Made by a program: the position numbers and the translations under genes. A stretch of 64,000 nt of DNA from Azospirillum lipoferum (GTDB taxonomy: Bacteria > Pseudomonadota > Alphaproteobacteria > Azospirillales > Azospirillaceae), in NCBI RefSeq assembly GCF_024170005.1, contig NZ_JALJXJ010000003.1:434001-498000 (forward strand). Direction: 5' to 3'. The number at the start of each line of letters is the position of its first letter. Within the stretch, counting starts at the first letter, position 1. The notes under the pieces were generated by a model. The model saw only the letters and a program-made list of their open reading frames with translations. It did not search any database and was not told where the DNA came from. Positions 49,277 to 60,100 of the stretch are shown here, piece by piece.

Positions 49277-49305
49277 AATATAGTCATTCCGCCCGATGCC
49301 GCAAG
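49277..49305 (-). promoter_or_regulatory. Promoter of rimP-nusA-ylxR-infB
   Basis: Minus-strand CTTGCG (49300-49305), 17-bp spacer, TATATT (49277-49282). This is a strong alphaproteobacterial vegetative promoter and would give a leader of about 170 nt. Confidence 0.7.
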
Positions 49306-49361
49306 CCTTTTCCGGCCTGATCGCTGTGACCGGCCGGAATCTCAAGCGGAACGGGTATGCG

Positions 49362-50099
49362 TCAGCCCCGCGGGCGGCGGACGAACCGCATGAAGACCGG
49401 CTTGCGGCCGGCGGCGATGGCCTTCTCCTCGTAGCGCGTCGCCGGCCAGTCGTCGGGGCGGATGCGCCAGTCGGAGGGGCGGCGTGCCGTCCATTCGAAA
49501 TCGGGATGCTTCACCGTGTGTTCAAGCATCCAGCGCACCAGACCCATGTCGTCGCTGGCCAGCCGCAGCTCTGCGCCGTCCTTCAGCACGCGGGCCAGCC
49601 GCGGCAGGTTTTCCGGCCCGATGAAGCGGCGGTCGGCGTGGCGCTTCTTCGGCCAGGGGTCGGCGAACAGCACGAAGGCGCGGCCGACCGAGGCGTCGGG
49701 CAGGGCGTCGAGCAGCGGCCGGGCATCGTCGGGCTGGATGCGGACGTTGTTCAGGCTCTCGTCATCGACCATGCCCAGCAGGCCGGCGATGCCGTTGAGG
49801 AAGGGTTCGGCGCCGATGATGCCGACATCCGGATTGTGCGCGGCCTGCCAGGCGAGGTGATGGCCCATGCCGAAGCCGATCTCCAGCCAGACCTCCCGCT
49901 TCGGCGTGTCGAACAGACCGGCGGGGTCCAGGCGGTCGCCCGGCTTCGGCAGCGGGATCTGGAGTTGCGGCAGCAGATCCTCGATCAGGCTCGTCCGGCG
50001 CTTGCGCAGGGGACGGCCCTTGCGCCGGCCGAACAGCCGGTTTCCGGTTTCGGTCTGCGGAGCGTCGTCGGTCGGTTGGGCGGTTTTGCTGTCGGTCAT
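49362..50099 (-). CDS. trmB: tRNA (guanine-46-N7)-methyltransferase TrmB
   Basis: A 245-residue SAM-dependent methyltransferase forming m7G46. WLEIGFGMGHHLAWQA (about 71-86) is the SAM motif and FVLFADPWPKKRHADRRFI (about 142-160) the TrmB catalytic signature. The first 35 residues form a basic, Arg-rich extension. It lies downstream of metK beyond a terminator. Confidence 0.95.
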   Translation of the reverse strand: MTDSKTAQPTDDAPQTETGNRLFGRRKGRPLRKRRTSLIEDLLPQLQIPLPKPGDRLDPAGLFDTPKREVWLEIGFGMGHHLAWQAAHNPDVGIIGAEPFLNGIAGLLGMVDDESLNNVRIQPDDARPLLDALPDASVGRAFVLFADPWPKKRHADRRFIGPENLPRLARVLKDGAELRLASDDMGLVRWMLEHTVKHPDFEWTARRPSDWRIRPDDWPATRYEEKAIAAGRKPVFMRFVRRPRG

Positions 50100-50176
50100 G
50101 GCAATTTGGTATGGGTGGCCGGTGCTGCTCGAAAATCGGCGGTGCGGGGCGCGGTGCCGGCGAAAAACGGGCTTAC

Positions 50177-50215
50177 AAAAAAAGACGGCGGGGGCCGTTT
50201 CCAGCCCCCGCCGTC
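50177..50215 (-). terminator. Intrinsic terminator after metK
   Basis: Minus-strand GACGGCGGGGGC pairs with GCCCCCGCCGTC (12 bp) and is followed by TTTTTTT, 34 bp past the metK stop. Confidence 0.9.
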
Positions 50216-50248
50216 CCGTTCAGGTTCCTGATCCGCCGGTTCGGCCGA

Positions 50249-51415
<1,167 letters not shown>

Positions 51416-51685
51416 GGGAAACCTCGGCATTCGGCGGCGCGCTATTTCATGAGCCGAAACGGCAGACCGGTACAGCGGCCGCAGACACCGGTCCAAAACC
51501 GGTTTTGACAAGGAATCATGCCGGGGTCAAGCAGACTACCGGCGGTAAGGCCTCGGGCCTATCACCGCAGGCACCACACGAAGGGGGGGACACGGACGCG
51601 CCGTGCCTTCCCCGTTCGGTGGGTATCACATGCCGTGGCGGCCGGCAGGAGGTACTGACGGGAGTTGCCGGCTGTTGCTCTCTGG
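51416..51685 (-). other. metK upstream region
   Basis: A 270-bp gap without genes. Minus-strand CTTGAC about 115 nt upstream of metK is a possible -35, 17 bp from TCAAAA. I looked for SAM-II and SAM/SAH riboswitch signatures and saw none that I could defend. Confidence 0.4.
51494..51507. promoter_or_regulatory. Perfect 14-bp palindrome in the metK promoter region
   Basis: CAAAACCGGTTTTG reads identically on both strands and lies 79 bp before the metK GTG, overlapping the putative -10. Two more ACCGGT hexamers lie within 40 bp toward metK. It is an operator candidate, perhaps for the adjacent HTH protein. Confidence 0.5.
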
Positions 51686-52180
51686 TTACTCTGCGGCTTC
51701 CGCAATGGCGGCGCTGGCCACAGCCTTGGTCAGCTCGAACAGGCGCTTGCGCACCGACGGATCGTTGATCTTGTAGTAGGCGCGGACCAGTTCCAGCGTC
51801 TCGCGCTTGGCCATCGGGTCGGGCTCGTAGGTGCTGGCGGACCGCTCCTCCGAGGCACCGGACTCATCGTCGTCCTCGACGCGGGCGGCGGCCGCTTCGG
51901 CCGGCATGTCGTCGAAGAAGAAGGAAACCGGCACGTCCAGGACTCGGCTGAGATCGAACAGACGCGACGCGCCGATGCGGTTGGCGCCACGCTCGTACTT
52001 CTGCACCTGCTGGAAGGTCAGGCCGATGGCCTCGCCCAGCTTTTCCTGGCTCATGCCGAGCAGCGTGCGGCGGAGACGGACGCGGGATCCGACATGGACG
52101 TCGATGGGATTCGGCTTTCCGGTCTTCGGACGGCCCGCACCCGCACGGCGCCCGCGCGGCGCCCCAGTTTCAGTCTGCAT
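51686..52180 (-). CDS. XRE-family HTH transcriptional regulator next to metK
   Basis: A 164-residue protein with a basic N-terminal tail, a Cro/C1 HTH at about 28-85 (VGSRVRLRRTLLGMSQEKLGEAIGLTFQQVQKYERGANRI) and a C-terminal helical part with MAKRETLELVRAYYKINDPSVRKRLFELTKAVA (about 122-154). This type is common in Alphaproteobacteria and often lies near metK/lnt. The target is unknown; an acidic linker (about 100-115) separates the domains. Confidence 0.9.
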   Translation of the reverse strand: MQTETGAPRGRRAGAGRPKTGKPNPIDVHVGSRVRLRRTLLGMSQEKLGEAIGLTFQQVQKYERGANRIGASRLFDLSRVLDVPVSFFFDDMPAEAAAARVEDDDESGASEERSASTYEPDPMAKRETLELVRAYYKINDPSVRKRLFELTKAVASAAIAEAAE

Positions 52181-52310
52181 CTCGTTTATCCCTGTAACGG
52201 TTGTGCAACCTAGTTACGACATATCCACGTATGCAGTCAAGCCCGCTCCGGTCAAGCCGGTTACACGAAATTGTTCTGCCGGTGGAGGGCGGATTGCCCG
52301 TATTGCTGCG

Positions 52311-53960
52311 TCACCGGTGATATCGCGAGGCCAGGGCCGCGATAAAACAGCCCAGAAGCACTATGCCGAAGATCCAGTCGCCCATGCGGGCATAGGCTGT
52401 GACACCGACAGAAGCTTTCGGCAATGTGGTATCGATAAAGCCACGCTCACCCAGTCCGAGCAATTGTCGCACACGACCGTAGGAATCCACCACCCCGGAT
52501 ATTCCCGTATTCGCCACCCGGACGAGGGGCAGTCCCTCCTCCACCGCACGCACCTGATTGATGGCGAAATGCTGGTGCGGACCGGCGGTGCGGCCGTACC
52601 AAGCGTCATTGGTCAGGTTCAGCAGCCATTGCGGCCGGTCGGCACTGTCGACCACGGCGCCGGGGAAGATGCTCTCGTAGCAGATCAGCGGGCTGAAGGG
52701 AGGCAGGCCGGCCACCCTGTCCGCCAGATGCAGGGTGCGCGGACCGGGGCCGGGGGAGAACTCCGCCCCATTGCCGGCGATGGCGCCGACCGGCAGCCAT
52801 TGCCGCAGCGGCATATACTCGCCGAACGGCACGAGGTGGAACTTGTCGTAGTCGGCGGCCACGGCGCCGCTGCCGTCCACCGCCACCATGCCGTTGAAAT
52901 AGCGGCGCTCGCCGTCGGCATCGACCGTCGTGCGCGGCGCGCCGGTGATCAGCAGCCCGCCCGGCGGCGTGACCGACCCCATGGCCTGCCGCACCCGCGC
53001 ATCCTCCTCCACGAAGAAGGGCACGGCGGTTTCCGGCCAGATGATGACATTGGGCGGCGGGGTGGCGGGATCGGTCGGCGGGGCGGCCGACAAGGCCAGA
53101 TGGCTCTGGAAATTCTGCACCCGCTCGGCCGGTGCCCATTTCAGCCGCTGGTCGATCGCCGCCTGGACCAACCGCAGCCGGATGCCCGGCACCGGCTCGT
53201 CGACCGCGCCGGCCAGCCTCCAGGCGCCCCAGCCGCCGAGGACCGCCAGCAGCGCCAGACCGGCGGCAACGGCGGCACGGGCACGGCCGGGCGTGGTGTC
53301 GCGGTCGGGCAGGGCGGCGGGCAGCGATGCCACCAGCACCGTGACCAGCGTCAGCCCATAGATGCCGACCAGCGAGGCGGTTTGCAGCACCGGCAGGACC
53401 CCGACCCAGCCATAGCCGATCAGGTTCCACGGGAAGCCGGTGAAGACATGGCCGCGCAGCCACTCCCACAGGCACCAGCAGGCGGCGAACAGCAGCGGCC
53501 GTCCCAGCCCGGCGCCGAAGCCGCGGCGGCGCAGCAGCTGGAAGGTCAGGGTGGCGCCGCCGCTGAACATAGCCAGCAGGATCGGCAGGCCGACCGCCGA
53601 CAGCGGCAGGGCCCACCAGAAGCGTTCGATGTCGGTGAACAGCGCGGCGCTGATCCAGTAGAGACCCAGCAGGTGATGACCGAAGCCGAAGAACCAGCCG
53701 ACAGCGAAGGCGCCCTTCTTCGTCTCCACGCCCTCAAGCAGCCAGATCAGGCCGGGAAAGGCGACCAGCACCACCGGCATCAGGTCGGCCGGCGGCAGCG
53801 CCAGCGTGGCGAGCCCGCCGAGCAGCGCCGCGGCGGCCGGCCTGCGCCAGCCGCTCAGCGCGGCCAGCCGCGCGGAAACGCGGCCCAGCCGGGCCGGGAC
53901 GGGCAGGGTGTCGGTGGCGGTCAAGGCGGAAACTCCGGCAGCGGCGGGGGGCGGCGCCAT
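52311..53960 (-). CDS. lnt: Apolipoprotein N-acyltransferase
   Basis: A 549-residue inner-membrane enzyme adding the third acyl chain to lipoproteins. About eight hydrophobic segments precede a periplasmic nitrilase domain with the triad Glu310 (IIWPETAVPF), Lys373 (YDKFHLVPFGEY) and Cys427 (LICYESIFPG). ATG 53960 is the best start but lacks a clear ribosome site; a 14-bp duplication (53951-53964 and 53974-53987) repeats the start region, and the second ATG it creates is out of frame. The N-terminal 35 residues are low-complexity. Confidence 0.93.
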   Translation of the reverse strand: MAPPPAAAGVSALTATDTLPVPARLGRVSARLAALSGWRRPAAAALLGGLATLALPPADLMPVVLVAFPGLIWLLEGVETKKGAFAVGWFFGFGHHLLGLYWISAALFTDIERFWWALPLSAVGLPILLAMFSGGATLTFQLLRRRGFGAGLGRPLLFAACWCLWEWLRGHVFTGFPWNLIGYGWVGVLPVLQTASLVGIYGLTLVTVLVASLPAALPDRDTTPGRARAAVAAGLALLAVLGGWGAWRLAGAVDEPVPGIRLRLVQAAIDQRLKWAPAERVQNFQSHLALSAAPPTDPATPPPNVIIWPETAVPFFVEEDARVRQAMGSVTPPGGLLITGAPRTTVDADGERRYFNGMVAVDGSGAVAADYDKFHLVPFGEYMPLRQWLPVGAIAGNGAEFSPGPGPRTLHLADRVAGLPPFSPLICYESIFPGAVVDSADRPQWLLNLTNDAWYGRTAGPHQHFAINQVRAVEEGLPLVRVANTGISGVVDSYGRVRQLLGLGERGFIDTTLPKASVGVTAYARMGDWIFGIVLLGCFIAALASRYHR

Positions 53961-54066
53961 AGGTGCAGGGCGGGCGGCGCCATAGGTAATGTGGCCGGGC
54001 AGGGGTGCCAAGGTGCTTGTGGGCGGGACTGTGTTGTGGGGGTGGGGAGGCCGGCCCCCCATCCCC

Positions 54067-55023
54067 TTATGCCGTCTCCGCCAGCTCCGAACTGTTGGCC
54101 GGCACGTTGTGAACCCGCAGACGTTTCAGGCGGCGGGAATCGGCATCGACGATCTCGAACTCCAGGCCCGAGGGATGGACCAGCCGTTCACCCAGCCCCG
54201 GCACGCGGCCGGCGATGGAGACGACCAGACCGCCGAGCGTGTCGATGTCCTCGCGCTCCTCCTCGGTCAGGACCGGCCCGACACGGATCTCGAAATCCTC
54301 GATCGGCAGGCGGGCGTCGGCGATCAGGCTGCCGTCGGGACGTTCGACCAGTCGCGGGGCCGCGGCCTCGTCATGCTCGTCCTCGATCTCGCCGACGATC
54401 TCCTCCACCAGATCCTCGATGGTGACGAGGCCGTCGATGCCGCCGAACTCGTCCACCACCAGCGCCATGTGCTGGCGGGTCTGGCGCATCTGCACCAGCA
54501 GGTCGAGCACATGCATGGAGGGGGCGACGATCTTTGCCTCGCGGATGATGCCGGTCAGGTCCGGCTTCTGGCGCAGTCCTTCGGCGGAGACGGCCTGTCT
54601 GGCCATCAGGGTCATCACATCCTTGATGTGGATGATGCCGACCACGTCGTCCAGGGTCTCGCGGAACACCGGCAGGCGGGAATGGCCTTCCTCGGCGACG
54701 CGCTGGACCAGGGCGGGGAAGGGGGTGTCGATGTCGACGGCGATGATGTCGGCGCGCGGCACCATGACGTCGGCGACGGTGCGGTCGCGCAGCTTCAGGA
54801 TGTTGGTCAGCAGCGCCCGCTCACCGGCACCCAGCGAATCCTCGCCGTCCTCGCTGGCCGCATCGTCCAGGCCGGAGATCAGCTCTTCGATGGTGCCGCG
54901 CAGGGACGTATCCTCGCGGCCGCCCCAGACGGTGCGGAGCCACCCCTTGAACAGGTGGCCCAGGGAATGGTCTTCGGCCCCGTGGTCATCACGGGGCGTG
55001 CGACTGTCGGATATATCGCTCAT
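54067..55023 (-). CDS. CBS-domain protein of the CorC/hemolysin family
   Basis: A 318-residue protein with two CBS domains (about 75-205; VMVPRADIIAVDIDTP and VVDEFGGIDGLVTIEDLVEEIVGEI) and a C-terminal CorC/HlyC transporter-associated domain (about 225-310; LTEEEREDIDTLGGLVVSIAGRVP). There are no membrane segments, so it is the cytoplasmic CorC type, linked to Mg/Co handling in other bacteria. ATG 55023 overlaps the ybeY stop by four bases. It is part of miaB-phoH-ybeY-corC-(lnt). Confidence 0.93.
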   Translation of the reverse strand: MSDISDSRTPRDDHGAEDHSLGHLFKGWLRTVWGGREDTSLRGTIEELISGLDDAASEDGEDSLGAGERALLTNILKLRDRTVADVMVPRADIIAVDIDTPFPALVQRVAEEGHSRLPVFRETLDDVVGIIHIKDVMTLMARQAVSAEGLRQKPDLTGIIREAKIVAPSMHVLDLLVQMRQTRQHMALVVDEFGGIDGLVTIEDLVEEIVGEIEDEHDEAAAPRLVERPDGSLIADARLPIEDFEIRVGPVLTEEEREDIDTLGGLVVSIAGRVPGLGERLVHPSGLEFEIVDADSRRLKRLRVHNVPANSSELAETA

Positions 55024-55526
55024 CGGTCCGGCGGTTGGTGGTTGGCGGCGTATGGATCGGCGATTCCGAGCGTGGCGAGCAACCGGGTTTCCAGCGCCTC
55101 CATCTCCTCGGCCTCGTCGTCCGTCTCGTGATCATACCCCAGCAGATGCAGAACACCATGCATCACAAGGTGAGTCATGTGGTCCTGCAAGCTTTTCCGC
55201 TGTTCGGCGGCTTCGCGTGCAACCGTTTCATAGGCGAGGATGACGTCGCCCAGCATAACCGGCACGCCCTCCTGGGCCTCCGGCTCCTCCGCCTCGGTCA
55301 GGGCGAAGGACAGCACGTTGGTCGGCTTGTCCTTGCCGCGATACTCGCGGTTGAGCCGGTGGACCAGTTCATCGTCGGCCAGAACCACCGAAAGCTCGGC
55401 CGGGCCTTCCTCGTCGTCATAGGCGGCACCCAGCGCGGCGAGCGCCGCGCGCTCCGCCAGCCATTCGGCATCCTCGGCCCAGTCGCCGGCTTCACGTGAA
55501 ACAGTGATGTCGACCGCGGTGGTCAT
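55020..55526 (-). CDS. ybeY: Endoribonuclease YbeY
   Basis: A 168-residue metal-dependent RNase of 16S rRNA maturation and ribosome quality control. The zinc site is H123, H127 and H133 in HGVLHLLGYDH, and Arg59/PTNVLSF matches the family. Residues 9-13 (VSREA) are encoded by a parS-like palindrome. It overlaps phoH and the CBS gene by four bases each, so translation is coupled throughout. Confidence 0.95.
   Translation of the reverse strand: MTTAVDITVSREAGDWAEDAEWLAERAALAALGAAYDDEEGPAELSVVLADDELVHRLNREYRGKDKPTNVLSFALTEAEEPEAQEGVPVMLGDVILAYETVAREAAEQRKSLQDHMTHLVMHGVLHLLGYDHETDDEAEEMEALETRLLATLGIADPYAANHQPPDR
55488..55503. promoter_or_regulatory. parS-like site 5 (one core mismatch, inside ybeY)
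   Basis: gGCTTCACGTGAAACa differs from the 16-bp consensus at two positions; its 14-bp core has one mismatch and reads, on the other strand, exactly as the core of site 4. It is about 43 kb from the predicted origin, so a functional role is less certain. Confidence 0.45.
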
Positions 55527-56613
55527 TCCGGTTCTCCAATGATCCCGGTGTTACCGATGGTCGTTTCGGGTACGGAACCAGAGCGACGGGCCTGCCTGCG
55601 TTCCGCCTCGCGGGCATCGGCCTGATCATAGGCGCGGATGATGCGGGCCACCATCGGATGGCGGACCACATCGGCATCGGTGAAGCGGACGAAGCGCACG
55701 CCCTCCACCCCGCGCAGGATGTCCAGCGCGTCGCGCAGGCCTGACCGGGTGCCCGACGGCAGGTCGATCTGCGAGATGTCGCCGGTCACCACCATCCGCC
55801 CGCCCTCGCCGAGGCGGGTCAGGAACATCTTCATCTGCATCGGCGTGGTGTTCTGCGCCTCGTCCAGGATGACGAAGGCGTTGCCCAGCGTCCGGCCGCG
55901 CATGAAGGCCAGCGGCGCGATCTCGATCTCGCCGGACTCCAGCCGCTTCTTCACCTGTTCCGCCGGCAGCATGTCGTGCAGCGCGTCGTAGAGCGGACGC
56001 AGGTAAGGATCGACCTTCTCCTTCAAATCGCCGGGCAGGAAGCCCAGCCGCTCGCCGGCCTCGACCGCCGGGCGCGACAGCACGATGCGGTCGACCTGCC
56101 CGGTGGTCAGCAGGGCCACCGCCTGCGCCACCGCCAGATAGGTCTTGCCGGTGCCGGCCGGGCCGAGGCCGAAGACCAGCTCGCTCTCCGCCAGGGCTTG
56201 CAGATAGGCGGCCTGGGTCGGGGTGCGCGGGGTGATCGGGCCGCGCCGGCGGGTGCGCAGCGCGATCTCGGCGCGGGTGATGGTCGCCTGCGGGCCGGGC
56301 GCGCGCGGCTCCTCGCCGCTTGCAATACCGGAGAAGCCGGCCTCGGCGGTCGCCATGCGGACGGCGCCGTCGACCTCGCCGCCGTCGATGGTCTGGCCGC
56401 GGCTCAGCCGGCCATACAGGCCGTTCAGCGCCGTCCGCGCCGTCTCGGCGGCCTCGGCCGGCCCGGAGATGGTCAGGGTGTTGCCGCGCGAGATCAGCGA
56501 CACGCCGAGAAGGGATTCGATGCGGGCGAGGTGGCGGTCATGCTCCCCGTACAGCATCGGCAGAAGACGGTTGTCATCGAATTGAACGTCGATGCGCCGT
56601 TCGGGCAGACCGT

Positions 56614-56617
<4 letters not shown>
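55523..56617 (-). CDS. phoH: PhoH-like ATPase
   Basis: A 364-residue PhoH family protein: N-terminal KH-like part (about 10-75) and an AAA-type NTPase domain with Walker A GPAGTGKT (152-159) and [23 protein letters not shown] (Walker B). Often linked to RNA metabolism with YbeY. The start is TTG 56617, overlapping the miaB stop (TTGA), with GGAGG eight bases upstream. The operon miaB-phoH-ybeY is conserved across Proteobacteria. Confidence 0.95.
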
Positions 56618-58008
<1,391 letters not shown>

Positions 58009-58200
58009 CCCGCACCCTTCCGCTTGGAACAAAAACGAATAGCGCGCTCACGATGATGCGTGGCGCGCGGCACGCCGTCGGTCCGGCGTCGCTCCTGAAA
58101 AGATGGTATCGCGTGTGGGGCGAATCGAGTCAATCCCGCTTCGCCCCACCCATGTTTGCAAGCCTATGCTTTCCGCACTTCGGACCAAGGGCCGGAAAGG

Positions 58201-58896
58201 TCACGCCGCCCCGGCCTGAAGGCCGTCGCGCCAGAACCAGTCGGTCCGGCGCACCCGGTCAGTCCAAAGTCGCTCCGCCGCCGTCCGGCTGAACAGGGCG
58301 CTGAAAGGGGCGGGGGTGTCTCCCGCCAGCACCGGAGTCATGACCGGCGTCAGCACCGGGGTGGCGCCGATGGCGACATCCCGCGTATCCGCCTGTTCCG
58401 GCTTGCCGATCATGCCGGCGGCACCGGCCAGCGAGCCTTCGACCAGTTCCAGGCCCAGCAGCCGGTTCATGTCGACCGGACCCGGCATCTCCATGCCCAG
58501 GGTCAGGGCGCGGGAGAAGCCGAACCGCTCGTAATAGGGGGCGTCGCCGACCAGGATCACCGACTTGTGGCCCAGCGCCACCGCCTTGTTCAGGCTCATC
58601 CGGATCATCTTGCTGCCCAGCCCGCTGCCCTGGAGGTGGGCGGCGACCGCGATGGGCCCCAGCAGGATGGACGGGGTGGTGCCGCCGACCAGGATCGGCC
58701 AGTAGCGGATGGTGCCCACCACCACCTCGTGCCCATGCTCGTCATGCTCGATGGCGACGAGGTTCAGGGCGGGGATGGAGTCGACGCCGTCGCGCAGCCG
58801 GTAGGCGGTCTTGCCGAAGCGGTCGGGACCGAAGGAGGCGTCCAGCAGGGCTTCGATGGCGGCGGCGTGCTTGGGCTCTTCGACGGTGATGATCAT
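58201..58896 (-). CDS. GNAT family N-acetyltransferase (YhbS-like)
   Basis: A 231-residue acetyltransferase. LLGPIAVAAHLQGSGLGSKMIRMSLNKAVALGHKSVILVGDAPYYERFGF (about 78-127) holds the acetyl-CoA loop (QGSGLG) and the typical PYYERFGF end, as in the YhbS group. The C-terminal 60 residues extend beyond the GNAT fold and include a Thr/Pro-Val repeat (ATPVLTPVMTPVLAGDTP). ATG 58896 follows GGGAGCC. The substrate is unknown. A strong promoter and a folded leader lie upstream. Confidence 0.9.
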   Translation of the reverse strand: MIITVEEPKHAAAIEALLDASFGPDRFGKTAYRLRDGVDSIPALNLVAIEHDEHGHEVVVGTIRYWPILVGGTTPSILLGPIAVAAHLQGSGLGSKMIRMSLNKAVALGHKSVILVGDAPYYERFGFSRALTLGMEMPGPVDMNRLLGLELVEGSLAGAAGMIGKPEQADTRDVAIGATPVLTPVMTPVLAGDTPAPFSALFSRTAAERLWTDRVRRTDWFWRDGLQAGAA

Positions 58897-59001
58897 GCGT
58901 GGGGCTCCCGGCGGGAAGAAGGTCTTCTCAGAAGGCTTCTGAAGGGCGGATCGCGCCGCCGCCGGAAGGCCGGGGGTGTCAGGTCCCCGATGTGCCTTTG
59001 G

Positions 59002-59083
59002 CGTTCGCACGCGACCCAAGGACGGCCGCAACCGCGATGCGCGGTGCGAGGCTCCGTCGTCGGATGCGAAGGGCGTGCGAACG
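59002..59083 (-). ncRNA. Candidate structured RNA element in the GNAT leader
   Basis: CGTTCGCACGC (59002-59012) and GCGTGCGAACG (59073-59083) form an 11-bp perfect outer stem. Inside, GACGG pairs with CCGTC and CCGCG with CGCGG around an ATG loop, giving a nested three-stem fold. No known riboswitch consensus is recognised. Strand is assigned from the promoter upstream. Confidence 0.4.
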
Positions 59084-59124
59084 AGACATGGACAAGGCTC
59101 TTCGGCCGTTGCTGGGACTTGCGC

Positions 59125-59153
59125 ATATATCATCGTCGCCCCCCCGTCGCAAG
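59125..59153 (-). promoter_or_regulatory. Promoter of the GNAT gene
   Basis: Minus-strand CTTGCG (59148-59153), 17-bp spacer, ATATAT (59125-59130); it uses the same -35 hexamer as the rimP promoter. The transcript would carry a leader of about 220 nt. Confidence 0.6.
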
Positions 59154-59230
59154 ACCGTGGAGACCCTGATGCGATGCATGACTGTGTCCATCTGGATGCG
59201 GTCCTGTCGCAGGATTGTCCGGACCGCTTC

Positions 59231-59259
59231 TGGACAGTGCGGAGGGGGGACTTTATTCT
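59231..59259 (+). promoter_or_regulatory. Candidate promoter of apaG
   Basis: TGGACA (59231-59236), 17-bp spacer, TATTCT (59254-59259), about 75 nt before the apaG ATG. Confidence 0.5.
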
Positions 59260-59341
59260 GTGGCCAACCGCCGCCCGGCTACCCGGACTCCCCGGCCGCC
59301 GGCCCGTTTCAGGCCAGTGCCGTTCATTCGGATCTTCCGTC

Positions 59342-59734
59342 ATGTACACCGCCGTCACCCACGACATCCGCGTCACCGTCCAGCCCGTGTTCCTGGAGGA
59401 CCAGTCCGCTCCGGCCGAGGGTCGCTTCGTCTGGGCCTATCATGTCCGCATCGAGAATGAGGGCAACGAGACGGTGCAGCTGCGCACCCGCCACTGGCGC
59501 ATCACCGACGCCATGGGCCGCGTGCAGGAGGTGAGGGGCCCCGGCGTCGTCGGCGAACAGCCGGTTCTGGAGCCGGGCGACCATTTCGAATACACCAGCG
59601 GCACCCCGCTCGGCACGCCGTCCGGCATCATGGCCGGCACCTATGGCATGGAGGGGAAGGACGGCCGCGCCTTCGACGTGACGATCCCGGCCTTCTCGCT
59701 CGACAGCCCGCACCAGCCGATGCAGCTGAACTGA
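59342..59734 (+). CDS. apaG: ApaG protein (Co2+/Mg2+ efflux-associated)
   Basis: A 130-residue beta-sandwich (DUF525) protein: [29 protein letters not shown] and [35 protein letters not shown] are the family signature. ApaG is associated with cobalt/magnesium phenotypes and Ap4A in enterobacteria; its biochemical function is unclear. It is here a single-gene unit, not next to ksgA/apaH. Confidence 0.93.
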   Translation: MYTAVTHDIRVTVQPVFLEDQSAPAEGRFVWAYHVRIENEGNETVQLRTRHWRITDAMGRVQEVRGPGVVGEQPVLEPGDHFEYTSGTPLGTPSGIMAGTYGMEGKDGRAFDVTIPAFSLDSPHQPMQLN

Positions 59735-60100
59735 CCGGAAAATCCGAACGTAAGCAAATAATACAATAGGATTTGTGTGGATATTGGAAGAAATTAACAC
59801 GCGGCTTTGACAATCCGCATGGCTGCCCGTACTTTGCCCATCGCTTGAAGGCCATGGGGCCGGCGCTATCTAAGAGCTTCCAAATGGCGCTTGGCGACAG
59901 AAACCGGGCGGAAACGGGAAGGCGGGCGCCGCCACTCCGTGCATAGATGGCTTCTTTCCGTCTTGCGGGCCGTTCGGTTGATCCGCCGAGGCGTCGGCTC
60001 CGTACTGACGCCAGACACGAGTGACGATAGAGACGATGGGCGTATTGCGCGGCAGCCGTCGGTTCGCGGCCGATGACCCACGCAGGGCGTTTTCCCAGTT
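59735..60100 (+). other. AT-rich gap and leader upstream of folE
   Basis: A 366-bp gap. The first 75 bp (59740-59815) are clearly AT-rich against the surrounding GC-rich DNA, and end in the folE promoter candidate. The remaining 260 bp hold no gene I can defend. Confidence 0.5.
59807..59835 (+). promoter_or_regulatory. Candidate promoter of folE
   Basis: A perfect TTGACA (59807-59812), 17-bp spacer and TACTTT (59830-59835), preceded by AT-rich sequence like an UP element. It gives a leader of about 260 nt. Confidence 0.5.

Larger units (their letters stand above)
58897..59341. other. Divergent region between GNAT and apaG, with candidate structured leader
   Basis: A 445-bp gap without genes. 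It holds a minus-strand promoter (59125-59153), a plus-strand promoter (59231-59259) and an 82-nt element (59002-59083) bounded by an 11-bp perfect inverted repeat that would be transcribed as part of the GNAT leader. Confidence 0.6.

Noticed and set aside
51416..51520. SAM riboswitch upstream of metK
   Set aside because: I could not match SAM-II or SAM/SAH consensus segments; only palindromes are evident.
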